Source: Roseovarius sp. Pro17
Lineage (GTDB): Bacteria; Pseudomonadota; Alphaproteobacteria; Rhodobacterales; Rhodobacteraceae
Assembly: GCF_035599575.1 (NCBI RefSeq)
Contig: NZ_CP141179.1
Span: forward strand, 744,001 to 808,000
Length of the DNA: 64,000 nt
Direction of reading: 5' to 3'
The notes under the pieces are model-generated. The model had not been told where the DNA came from, did no database searches, and was given only the letters and a program-made list of their open reading frames with translations. The position numbers and the translations under genes were made by a program. Position 1 is the stretch's first letter. Each line of letters opens with the position of its first letter. Below are positions 35,029 through 43,105 of the stretch, piece by piece.

Positions 35029-35199
35029 ATGAAGGAAGGATCAATTATAAGGGTTAATTTGGCCAAGCTAGTACTTCAGCTTTCTAGCGCGACTGCGAAG
35101 GTGAAGTCGTTTTTTAAAAAAACTGTCGCGCAAACTGTTCTTGGCTTTTCGGCGACCGCATCCACATTGCCAAGTTGCAATGGAATCCTACGCGCCTGA
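35029..35199 (+). pseudogene. IS110-family transposase N-terminal remnant
   Basis: The frame starting MKEGSIIRVNLAKLVLQL resembles the IS110 N-terminus (M-K-x-x-x-I-x-G-V-D-L-A-K-x-x-F-Q-L). The catalytic Asp of the GVDLAK motif is replaced by Asn (RVNLAK). Shortly after the stop another frame reads EHYWAR, a block expected a few dozen residues further into IS110. No more of the transposase is present. Confidence 0.6.
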
Positions 35200-35298
35200 A
35201 CACTATTGGGCCCGGCAGCATTGTCAGAGGAAATCGACATGAGGCGGGCTGGTCGGTGGCCGAGTGTTGCAGGGTGACAAAACGCTCCGCCTTTCGAC

Positions 35299-35439
35299 AT
35301 GTCGAAAACCAATCCCGAAATCATTCGTCTGGCCGTGAAAATTTATGTCCACTTTCCGCTGTTGCTCAAAGATTTCGCGAGCACGTTGTGCGAACGCGGG
35401 ATCGACGTGACACATAGGCAAGGTCCCAATTTTGTTTGA
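35299..35439 (+). pseudogene. IS6-family transposase N-terminal remnant
   Basis: A 46-residue frame, MSKTNPEIIRLAVKIYVHF and then LCERGIDVTH, matches the N-terminal HTH region of alphaproteobacterial IS6 transposases (PEIIRLAV, RFPLSLRNVEDLLxERGIDI pattern). After that, HRQGPNF resembles a deleted version of the following block, and the frame stops. It is on the same strand as the IS6 3' fragment at 22993-23225, and the amidohydrolase/importer block lies between them. Confidence 0.7.
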
Positions 35440-36136
35440 GCCTCAGGTGACGTTTCTCGGCTTTAGATCTATGGCCTGCGAGGTGGAGAAGGTTCGACGG
35501 GGGTCGCATTCCCTCCGCCACTTGCCCTTGAGAAACTGTTCTCCCTTTCCGGCTGAGGCCGAATTTTTCCGTTATTTCCAAAGGTTATGCGAGTTGCGCT
35601 GAGCACCGCCTATGCTAGGAATCGTGTAAAACTGTTCTCTCTGGGCCGTCGTTCTCTGAAGCTGATGACTGCGCCTTTTTTGGTGTTCAGGTTGTAAGGT
35701 GCTGCTTTAGGACGATTTATTTGAAACCCCAATATTGACTTCGATGCCAGTCTCGTTCGGCCAGATGGAACTGAAATCGGAATATATTTCCACAACGACA
35801 GAGACGCAGTTCGATCAAATTGCCGCGACGCAGCATTCGACATGAAGGGCGGAAAGCGGGCCTTAGCTGCAGGTCCATTTGTCTCATTGATTCGTGGCAA
35901 AAGCAGACCCAGCGAAAGCTCTGACGCCAGATACCGTTGCCCTACTGGAAACCAGTTTTTCCAGATCTAAGCTGTTTACGCTGGATAAACTTACGGTCAT
36001 TGTTAACATTCTGCTTCAGGTTGAATGTGACAAGCGGATTTTGCTTCGTTACGAACAAATCTGGCTTGCAGTTTGTCTCTTATCAAGAGTTCGAGAGGCT
36101 TATATTGTTTTGTCGCGATGCTGAGGCCTCGCTCTA

Positions 36137-38596
36137 ATGTTTGAGGCCAAAATGACAATTTCGATCAACTCCCTCGTCGCCGAGCTCACTCCAAGCAATA
36201 CTGTTCTGGTGTTTGGTGCGGGGGCGTCCCTACCCTCGGGGGCCCCAAGCGTTTGGAACCTTTGTGAACATTTGGCTCCGCTAATTGGCGAAGAACCCGG
36301 GACCTATAACTTTGCTGAACTCTGCTCCCTGTTTGAGTATAAAAGGAGCCGCAAAGATTTGGTTGCCCAGGTAAGGCATAAGTTTAAGGGGTTGCGACCG
36401 ACTGGCGGCCTGCAAAATGTAGCCGAATATGATTGGGTTTCGATTTTCACGACAAATTATGACGATCTCGTCGAAAGGGCCTTCTCAAAGAAAAACAAAG
36501 ACATTCGAGTTTTTTCTTCAAATTTTGACTTTGGCGAACCAACGCCTCCGACCTCGACACCAATACTCAAGATACATGGAACGATTGGCTATGATACTTC
36601 GGATGGGCATCGGTCCAAATTGGTTCTGACTGAGGAAGACAATGATACCGTAGAAGATTATCGTGAAGCTCTCTACGACAGGCTTAAAAATGATCTAAAC
36701 TCACATGATGTTGTTATAATTGGGCAATCTTTAGCTGATCCAGATTTAGACAAATTAGTGAAGCGAGCCTTGAAGATTCGGCAGAAATCCTATTCTTCGG
36801 CAAGAGTATTCTTGCTTGTCTATACGGAGGACAACAACCGCGCGATGCTTCTCGAAAGAAAGGGGCTACAGGTCGCATTTGGTGGTATTGATGATTTTTT
36901 CTTTGAACTCGCAAAGCAGTCTGATCAGCTCGTCCCCGTTTTTGAAACCTCCGATGACCCCCTTATTCAAAGCGCTATATTACGGTCTATTACCATCGAT
37001 ATTGAGCATCAGGCAAATCAGATGCCGCCCGATTTCGCGAAAATGTTTGGAGGACGCGCACCATCCTATGCAGACATCCGAGCGGGCTTCACCTTTCCCA
37101 GAACCCACAAGGAAAGAGTTTCTGAAAAACTACAGAAGGATATTCAGTTTTCAGTAATATTGGGCGCAAGTGGCGTTGGGAAAACATCTCTAGTTCGACA
37201 AATTGCATTTGACCTTGTTGGAAAAGGTTATTTGGGCTGGGAACACAATCCAGACCGGGAATTCATCGCCGATGAATGGAGATCCGTCGCCAGAGCTCTA
37301 GACGATAGCCAGCGCGATGCTGTGCTAGTGCTGGACGATGCACATCTTTATCTTCATGAAATAAACAACCTAATTAACTGGCTGCACGATGATGGATCAA
37401 TACGCCTACGACTTATTTTAACATCCGCCAAGAACCACTGGAAGCCACGCATCAAAACCGCAAACCTATACAAGTCCGTGGAACTTCTAGAATTGTCTAC
37501 ACTGAACCCATCTGAAATCAGTAGCCTTCTGTCATTGGTAGAGGGTGTTCCAGAGATCGCAAAGCTGGTGGACCAGAGCTTTAGAGGCTTTACTCTTCAA
37601 GAACGTAGGCGTCGACTGATCGAAAGGTGCAACAAGGATTTCTTTGTCTGTATGAAGAACATTTTTGCAAATGATAGCTTCGACACAATCATTTTACGTG
37701 AGTTTTCGAGCATCAGTTCAGAGTATCAAACTGTTTATAAAATAATTTGTGCCTTAGAAAGCTTCGGCGTCAGAGTTCACCGCCAACTCGTGGTTCGGTT
37801 ACTTCAAATTGCAGCTCAAGACATTGGCCTAGTTCTCGAGAACCTTGAGGGTCTAGTCGACGAGTATCAGATCAATCACCGTGAGAGCATCTTTGGCTGG
37901 AGTGGACGGCATCCAGTAATTTCTGAGATTATTTCGAAACATAAGTTTAGTGGTCAGGAAGAAATTTTCGCATTATTGAAGCGGGTGATTTCGAATATTT
38001 CACCGACATACGACATTGAAATCAGAACGCTTCGGCAGCTTTGTAGCTTTGAAGGAGGTCTATCACGTGTTTCGGATGTATCATCTCAAAATGAGCTTCT
38101 CAGAATGATGATCTCGGTAGCTCCACGAGAAAGGGTGCCACGGCACCGCCTTATCACTAACCTAATTCGCAATGGCCACTTCCCAGATGCAGAAGCTGAA
38201 ATTAGAATTTTTGAAAATGACTTGGGAGCTGATGGACCTGTCCGCAGATACAGGGTCCGCCTTCTCATAGAGCGTGCAATAGGCACGTTGGGTTTGATGC
38301 TCGACGACAAAGCAAAGATGTTGAACGACGCGTTCACCTCAGCCTTGGTAATTCTGAAGGGCGACCCATTCAATCGCCAGAGCCTTCAGCTTCATGCAGA
38401 TGTGTCCTTAGAGCTGTATCGCGTATCCGGGGATAATTCATTCATCGACGATGCACTTGAGGCAATGAAAGTTGCTGAAAAAGAAATCGGCGACCCTGAT
38501 ATTACTAGAATGATTCATCGCTTTGAAAGGCGGGTTTCACCAATAAATGGGGATGTCTTCGAGATGGAAGCTATCGAAGATACCGATCAAGACTGA
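36137..38596 (+). CDS. SIR2-domain / P-loop NTPase protein (candidate antiphage effector)
   Basis: An 819-residue protein. N-terminal SIR2-like NAD-binding domain: VFGAGASLPSGAPS (25-38), TTNYDDLVE (105-113), LKIHGTIG (144-151) and IGQSLADPDLD (195-205). It is followed by a STAND/AAA-type NTPase with Walker A GASGVGKT (343-350) and a Walker B-like AVLVLDDAH about 50 residues later, then a long helical C-terminal region without a recognised repeat. SIR2-STAND proteins (Avs5-like and relatives) deplete NAD on phage infection; that role is inferred from architecture. Codon use is AT-richer than its neighbours, consistent with transfer. ATG at 36137 or 36152 (GAGG six bases upstream) are both possible. 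Confidence 0.85.
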   Translation: MFEAKMTISINSLVAELTPSNTVLVFGAGASLPSGAPSVWNLCEHLAPLIGEEPGTYNFAELCSLFEYKRSRKDLVAQVRHKFKGLRPTGGLQNVAEYDWVSIFTTNYDDLVERAFSKKNKDIRVFSSNFDFGEPTPPTSTPILKIHGTIGYDTSDGHRSKLVLTEEDNDTVEDYREALYDRLKNDLNSHDVVIIGQSLADPDLDKLVKRALKIRQKSYSSARVFLLVYTEDNNRAMLLERKGLQVAFGGIDDFFFELAKQSDQLVPVFETSDDPLIQSAILRSITIDIEHQANQMPPDFAKMFGGRAPSYADIRAGFTFPRTHKERVSEKLQKDIQFSVILGASGVGKTSLVRQIAFDLVGKGYLGWEHNPDREFIADEWRSVARALDDSQRDAVLVLDDAHLYLHEINNLINWLHDDGSIRLRLILTSAKNHWKPRIKTANLYKSVELLELSTLNPSEISSLLSLVEGVPEIAKLVDQSFRGFTLQERRRRLIERCNKDFFVCMKNIFANDSFDTIILREFSSISSEYQTVYKIICALESFGVRVHRQLVVRLLQIAAQDIGLVLENLEGLVDEYQINHRESIFGWSGRHPVISEIISKHKFSGQEEIFALLKRVISNISPTYDIEIRTLRQLCSFEGGLSRVSDVSSQNELLRMMISVAPRERVPRHRLITNLIRNGHFPDAEAEIRIFENDLGADGPVRRYRVRLLIERAIGTLGLMLDDKAKMLNDAFTSALVILKGDPFNRQSLQLHADVSLELYRVSGDNSFIDDALEAMKVAEKEIGDPDITRMIHRFERRVSPINGDVFEMEAIEDTDQD

Positions 38597-38703
38597 GATT
38601 CCCCCCAAATGCTGCAGTGTGTGTGAGAGGCTGCTTTGGGGAAGCTGCGCCGCAGCACCGGTGATTCATACCAAGGTCGGCTAAGTGCCGGGAGCGGCGC
38701 TCG

Positions 38704-39243
38704 CTACCCTTCAGCCCATGTAAAACAAGCTTGACGATGTTCCAGAACTAAGGCGTCTGTATCAACACCTTGCTTCGCCAAACCTTCATCGACCATTCCT
38801 CTTTTGAAACCGTATTCAGCTTCGCCTTCTCGGTCTGGCGGCACATCCGGGCCCAACTTGACTTCATCTTGTCGCACGACCAGAGAGGGGAGCTGGGGTA
38901 GCCCGTTAGCTGCACAATGGCGGATAATCGATTGCATCAGTCCATTATGACCGCCGATTTTGCGGTAGTAGGTGGACCATTCGGCTTTAGGATTGTTTAT
39001 GCATGCCAGTGCCAATTCCTTATAGCTGCAAAGCCGCTTTTCAAACGCTACTGAGGTCAGAAAGGCGATCGCGCGAGGGATGTCGAAGTGCGCCTTTACC
39101 TTGGCAGCACTTCGTTCCGCAAGAATGTGCTTCGCAGCGGTTAGGTTTTCTTGCTGTTGTGGAGTTAACTTCGGGGCGGCTTCGCTGCGCCGGATGAGTG
39201 TGTCCAACGCTTCGTCACTGCGATTGCTAAGATAATCCGTCAT
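38704..39243 (-). CDS. Hypothetical protein, 179 residues
   Basis: I do not recognise this protein firmly. It is soluble, with an N-terminal helical region (TPQQQENLTAAKHILAERS) and a C-terminal half containing KRLCSYKELALACIN and GGHNGLMQSIIRHCAANGLPQLPSL. That spacing faintly recalls the DNA-binding part of MGMT/alkyltransferase-like proteins (YxELA ... G ... NPxP), but the PCHR-type active site is missing. It starts at ATG and is flanked by repeat debris on both sides. Confidence 0.55.
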   Translation of the reverse strand: MTDYLSNRSDEALDTLIRRSEAAPKLTPQQQENLTAAKHILAERSAAKVKAHFDIPRAIAFLTSVAFEKRLCSYKELALACINNPKAEWSTYYRKIGGHNGLMQSIIRHCAANGLPQLPSLVVRQDEVKLGPDVPPDREGEAEYGFKRGMVDEGLAKQGVDTDALVLEHRQACFTWAEG

Positions 39244-39405
39244 TTACTCACCAGGCTTGCAAGTCGCGATTGGAATCAGGGTGTTAGTTTAGATCGTAAA
39301 ATTCCTGAAATCGCCTCAAATCTTACACCAGCGCCGCTCGGCAGGCGTTTGTACATAAATGGATATTCGCCCCACCTTAGGGACTTCATGCGCCGTTGCC
39401 AATGT

Positions 39406-39429
39406 CCGCAATGCGGCGCCGCATTGCGG
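39406..39429. repeat. 24-bp perfect palindrome
   Basis: CCGCAATGCGGC followed directly by its reverse complement, with TGTC on the left and GACA on the right at slightly different distances. It lies just past the truncated end of the terminase large-subunit fragment and among the GC-rich dispersed repeats. It could form a cruciform or a strong bidirectional RNA hairpin. Confidence 0.75.
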
Positions 39430-39454
39430 CGACATGGACGCACGCGAGCGGCTG

Positions 39455-39784
39455 CTAAGGGCCGTTCTTGTCGACGAAGTCGGCAGCAAAGTCACGATGC
39501 CGCGCCGCATCCGAGGTCGGCTTGGAGCCCATCTTGGAGATTTCTTGTATTGCAGCGAATGACTGCTCCAGCTCCGACAGCGCGCCCTGTGTCCGGCGGG
39601 TGATGAGGGTCCGCGACTGCGCGCCCCACCGCTCGGCCCGGCGGAAAACCTCAAGAATCACGGCATAGATCTTGCCGCCGCCGCGCCCTCCGTCAAGCAG
39701 CAGGTCCCATTCGAGGGGCAGCGACAGGACGCGCGCCTGAAACGGCATGGGCGCAATGTCGATGGTGGCGGGGTTGTGCATCAT
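39455..39784 (-). pseudogene. Terminase large subunit, N-terminal fragment
   Basis: A 109-residue fragment with the start of a phage large terminase: PLEWDLLLDGGRGGGKIYAV (Walker A-like, but Ile where Ser/Thr should follow Lys) and RTLITRRTQGALSELEQSF, as in ATPase domains of the family. It ends after FVDKNGP, and the remaining roughly 350 residues and the nuclease domain are missing. Non-functional prophage remnant, probably of the same module as the terminase small-subunit pseudogene at 40574-40837. Confidence 0.75.
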
Positions 39785-40318
39785 TGGGATAGTATAGCCG
39801 AATCAGTGACATGCCGCTTTGGGAGATACTTGTTGCCTGACCTTGTCCAACTGACCGCCGCCGAACTCCTCGCGTTCCATGCCCAGATAGGCGAGGAGCT
39901 GCGGTCGCGGGGCGTCGTGCGCACTGCCAACAACCCGACCGGCGACCTTGCCGAACACCTGTTCTGCGCCGCCTTCGGCTGGACGCAGGCCCCGAACTCA
40001 GAGCGGGGATATGACGCGACCGGGCCGGACGGGACGCGCTTCCAGATCAAGGGGCGGCGGGTCCACCGGCGCAACCCTTCGCGCCAGCTATCGGCAATCC
40101 GCGACCTTGCAGGCGGGCACTTCGACGTGCTGGCGGGCGTGATCTTCGATGATGACTTCTGCGTGGTCAGGGCGGCGCTGATCCCGCGCGGCGTGGTGGA
40201 GGCGCGGTCAACCTACGTCGCCCATACCAACAGCCATAAATTTATCCTGCGGGAGGACGTGTGGTCCGCCCCCGGGGTCCGCGACGTGACTGCCGAGGTC
40301 GCGGCGGCGATGCCCTAA
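39776..40318 (+). CDS. Predicted PD-(D/E)xK-type nuclease
   Basis: A 180-residue protein (shorter if a TTG at about 39830 is the start). Core motifs GDLAEHLFCAAFGW, ERGYDATGPDG and FQIKGRR give a Glu, an Asp and a QxK in the order and spacing of PD-(D/E)xK restriction-like nucleases; the C-terminal part is strand-rich (HFDVLAGVIFDDDF, AALIPRGVVEAR). Homologues lie in phages and accessory regions. It is convergent with the 84-residue gene and overlaps the start of the terminase fragment, so it seems to have been inserted into, or to have survived within, a decayed packaging module. The original start is uncertain. Confidence 0.6.
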   Translation: MHHWDSIAESVTCRFGRYLLPDLVQLTAAELLAFHAQIGEELRSRGVVRTANNPTGDLAEHLFCAAFGWTQAPNSERGYDATGPDGTRFQIKGRRVHRRNPSRQLSAIRDLAGGHFDVLAGVIFDDDFCVVRAALIPRGVVEARSTYVAHTNSHKFILREDVWSAPGVRDVTAEVAAAMP

Positions 40319-40569
40319 CCCTTCCCCTTGATGAAATCTTCCAGCGCATCCGCAATGATCCTGCGCGGATCACCGAACTCATAATGTGCAGCGTCTTGCT
40401 GGACTTCGTGGCTCACGCCCCCGTCCACCTTTGTCGGCTTCCCATCGACAAAGACCTTGAGATGCCAGCCGTCCCCGTCGCTGACCATCTTGATTTCAAA
40501 CGAGCGCCCCTCGTGATCGAACGTCTTGACAGTATGCAAATGTAACCCTCCCGGAATGTCCGGGATCAA
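40315..40569 (-). CDS. Small hypothetical protein in prophage remnant
   Basis: An 84-residue acidic/basic protein: HTVKTFDHEGRSFEIKMVSDG and WHLKVFVDGKP suggest a small beta domain, ending in a helix IIADALEDFIKG. It follows the terminase small-subunit pseudogene by a few bases on the same strand. No family recognised; it is probably a phage accessory gene that is still open. Confidence 0.5.
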   Translation of the reverse strand: MIPDIPGGLHLHTVKTFDHEGRSFEIKMVSDGDGWHLKVFVDGKPTKVDGGVSHEVQQDAAHYEFGDPRRIIADALEDFIKGKG

Positions 40570-40573
40570 CTTG

Positions 40574-40837
40574 TCACTTCGTCGGCGTCACGTCCACCAA
40601 CTTGCGGTAGTCCTCGGGCGTCATGGCGGAGGGCAGGTTGATGTTGACCTGCACGGCGCTGCCCTCCAAGGGCTCGCCCGTGCGGTACGAGTGGCGGGCC
40701 TTCAAGGCAAAGATCACGGCGGTCACGTTGCCGTCCATCGCCAGCTCCTACAGCTTGGCAACTAGGCGGTCATGCTCGATGGCCCGGCCCCGGTCCAGCA
40801 CCTTCTGAACCTCGGGTTGGCGCTCAATAGCCGACAT
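40574..40837 (-). pseudogene. Terminase small-subunit-like gene with in-frame stop
   Basis: Read leftward from ATG at 40837: SAIERQPEVQKVLDRGRAIE, then an in-frame TAG at 40748-40750, then MDGNVTAVIFALKARHSYR and the end LVDVTPTK. GNVTAVIFALKAR is a block common in phage small terminases of the DNA-binding type unrelated to P27. The single nonsense codon and otherwise intact frame show recent inactivation. Confidence 0.6.
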
Positions 40838-41141
40838 TGGGCCGATAGCGGTTCTGTCCGCAGAGCGTGAGTTCGCTGCGTCCTTGATTTTGCAGTCGCA
40901 GCGAAAGTCCGGAATGACGGGCTGCATCGCAGCGGAGATAGGGCCCGGTCAATGGCCGGTATGGGCCGGGAATAACAGCGCTTCCAACGGACGCCCGGTT
41001 TGATGCTGCGCAGCCTCTAAGGCCGGCTTCTGAGCCCAATGCGGTTGGTAAACGAATTCGCGACGTTTACCTTGATAGATTTTCGAGTGGCTTGTAGTGC
41101 AACCAGCAAAGATCATGCCAACTAGTTTCGAAAGAGTAGCA
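40838..41141. other. Intergenic repeat-like region
   Basis: About 300 bases made of GC-rich repeat-like pieces, such as GCAGCGAAAGTCCGGAATG and GGGCCCGGTCAATGGCCGG. No gene supported. The promoter of the following membrane-anchored gene must lie near its end. Confidence 0.45.
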
Positions 41142-41546
41142 ATGTCAAAGGTAAAATGGGTCGTCGGCGCGTTGGCGGTAGTTGGGGCCAGTACTTACGG
41201 ATACTTCGAGTATATGCGCTATTCTGTCGGTTATTATGACTTGCCTGAGGATGTCCCTGAAACCGCTTCCGTACACTCATTTAAGGGTGGGCTTAGAGGA
41301 ATATACCTAAATTCCCCAAATGAAATCAGAACGCGAGAACACAAAATGGTCGGCATCTCAAGCGATTTGCCGGAATGGTATAATGGGGCATGGTCGCACT
41401 GCAGTAAACCTGAAGACGACTTCGATATTGAACGACTTGGAGTCAAACATGAACCGGGTATGAGATTTGAGGCCCTTTGCTACATCGAAGTTGAAGGAGA
41501 GAGACCTGTGTATTCTGGCGCCCTCTTTTCAGTCCCCAACCTCTAG
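41142..41546 (+). CDS. Membrane-anchored hypothetical protein
   Basis: A 134-residue protein with one N-terminal hydrophobic helix (VKWVVGALAVVGASTYGYF) followed by a soluble part of about 110 residues with two Cys (WSHCSKPEDD and EALCYIEVEG) that could pair in the periplasm. The ATG at 41142 is preferred because AAAGAG precedes it and the hydrophobic segment then starts near the N-terminus. No family recognised; AT-richer than its surroundings. Confidence 0.6.
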   Translation: MSKVKWVVGALAVVGASTYGYFEYMRYSVGYYDLPEDVPETASVHSFKGGLRGIYLNSPNEIRTREHKMVGISSDLPEWYNGAWSHCSKPEDDFDIERLGVKHEPGMRFEALCYIEVEGERPVYSGALFSVPNL

Positions 41547-41946
41547 GACTTACCCGCCTCGTTCGCACAGCAGATGGTCTTTCGGTTCTGCGCTGTGGCT
41601 AACGGCCGTTCATGTCGATCAGACGGGCGGGGCAGCAGGGATGTCTGCGGCGTTGCCGCATATCGGCTTTGAGCCCATTCTCCCCAATGCTGCGCGATGG
41701 CGAATGTCAGCTTCTACTGACCTGACCGAAAACGTGACAAAACCAAGCCGACGCTTGCCAAGGGTTGGTGGCATTGGATTTTCAATGGCTGCGCCAATCA
41801 TGCAATCTTTGCTGGCAACCACCGTTTCTGTCATCCCCAAAATTCTCGATATGCCTTTTGAGTCGCTGAGTTCTTCGTCAACTGGAGAACTTCGCATCCC
41901 TCCCGTCCGCGAATAGACACTCTGATCAAGCTAAAGCTCGAGACGT
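41547..41946. other. Intergenic region with repeat copy
   Basis: Four hundred bases between convergent genes. Bases about 41590-41720 contain another GC-rich degenerate repeat (CAATGCTGCGCGATGGCGAATG). The rest has short frames on both strands without ribosome sites or recognisable domains. Confidence 0.45.
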
Positions 41947-42288
41947 TCAGCTGGAGCCTAACGAGTCAACACCCGTACCTCTCAAATAGACACCATTTTT
42001 GCAGGCGTCACAGAGGCCTGCACGAACGCCCTTACCAAGAAGAAACAATGAAATGTTATTTTCATCACAAATCGGGCAGCTATTCTGTGGTGCGAATTTT
42101 TCAACTATGTCCACAATGAGTGAAATCCTAATTTCCGGAAAGTATTCGGGATTTGGTTTGCTTTGATAAAGTGCCGTGACCAGCTCAGTAGTCGCTTTGT
42201 CCCTCTCTGACAGGTATTCAAATAGTTCAGGCATCTCGTCCTTCAATTGCTTTGCTTGCTTGCGAATAGTTTCAACGTCAAATTTCAT
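41947..42288 (-). CDS. Small zinc-ribbon-like hypothetical protein
   Basis: A 113-residue protein with an N-terminal helical part (ETIRKQAKQLKDEMPELFEYL) and a C-terminal four-Cys site (CPIC ... LCDAC), probably zinc-binding. The ATG at 42288 is chosen because GGAGA lies five bases upstream. Function unknown. It is the last gene before element B, with about 430 bases of repeats between. Confidence 0.6.
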   Translation of the reverse strand: MKFDVETIRKQAKQLKDEMPELFEYLSERDKATTELVTALYQSKPNPEYFPEIRISLIVDIVEKFAPQNSCPICDENNISLFLLGKGVRAGLCDACKNGVYLRGTGVDSLGSS

Positions 42289-42721
42289 GGGAATCTCCAT
42301 TAGAATGAACTATATACCAGTAAGTATAGCATAAATTTACATCGCCTCATATATCTGCTTGATCTTCGTCAAGGCTACTTGCACTAGCGGCGGCTGACCC
42401 GCTCGCAGGCATCTGGACATCACCTTTTAGAGATGTTTTCCAAGTGCATGGATGCTGCTCACCCGCGAGTAGTGAAGAGGTGTGCGATGGACACCACCAA
42501 TGCGTGTCTGTTTCCGGCTGACACGACCGCTTCTTGCGCAAACCCATTCATGATTGGCCGCCGAGAGCAGCCATTGGCGCAAGCGCGGCGAACTCATGCT
42601 TCGCCCTGCATAGCTGATCTTCAACCGCAACCAATGCAGCAAGATGCACGAATGGCAGTAATGCGAAAGCTGCAGCGCAGCATTAGGATGACCAGCGAAC
42701 GGTCGGAGAAGGCCAGTCGCG
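42289..42721. other. Intergenic region left of element B
   Basis: About 430 bases. Bases 42644-42672 are the second copy of the 29-base repeat found at 1594-1622 (one difference). No gene supported; the frames open here are short and run through repeats. An attachment site might lie at its right end, but only a two-base core would be shared with the other end, so it cannot be recognised by eye. Confidence 0.45.
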
Positions 42722-43105
42722 TCAGTCGAACAGTTCCACCTGGCGCGTCCACATTACGGGGAATGGTTCCAACAAGCCTGCCAAAGCCAGCTGCGCATCC
42801 TGCCGCCCGTTCAGGATCGCCCCGACAATCTCCGGCGCGAGCAAGGTCAGCCGCAGGACGCGCGTCATGTAGGACGGCGCGATGCCCTCGCGCTCGGCCA
42901 GCTCGGCGATTGTGACAAACTCCCCCGACTCCAGCATCCGCTTCCATCGGAACGCCCGCGCCAGTGCCTTGGTGAGCGTGTTGTCCGTCTTGCGCTGGTC
43001 GGAGGCTCCATCCGGCAGCTGCATTTCCTTGCGGCCACCACGCTTCACGAGGCGAAACGGGATATGCACTGTCACGGTTTCTGGGGCTACCTTCGCGCGG
43101 GTCAT
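42722..43105 (-). CDS. ParB-like HTH protein, recombinase accessory (copy B)
   Basis: A 127-residue homologue of the protein at 8680-9063, same length, with the HTH segment TIAELAEREGIAPSYMTRVL unchanged and most differences in the last 30 residues. Its ATG overlaps the recombinase stop (ATGA). The conservation of the DNA-binding helix suggests that both copies bind the same kind of site. Confidence 0.8.
   Translation of the reverse strand: MTRAKVAPETVTVHIPFRLVKRGGRKEMQLPDGASDQRKTDNTLTKALARAFRWKRMLESGEFVTIAELAEREGIAPSYMTRVLRLTLLAPEIVGAILNGRQDAQLALAGLLEPFPVMWTRQVELFD

Larger units (their letters stand above)
34912..36136. other. Insertion-sequence graveyard and leader of SIR2 gene
   Basis: About 1.2 kb without a complete gene. 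It holds an IS110 N-terminal remnant (35029-35199), an IS6 N-terminal remnant (35299-35439), and short frames without recognisable domains, including one at 35894-36124 that might be a leader peptide or debris. The AT-richer last 200 bases probably contain the promoter of the SIR2 gene. Confidence 0.55.

Noticed and set aside
41619-41897. Minus-strand 92-residue frame between two convergent genes
   Set aside because: Its C-terminal third runs through a dispersed repeat (RMGSKPI-type translation), a common false-gene pattern in this family of bacteria.
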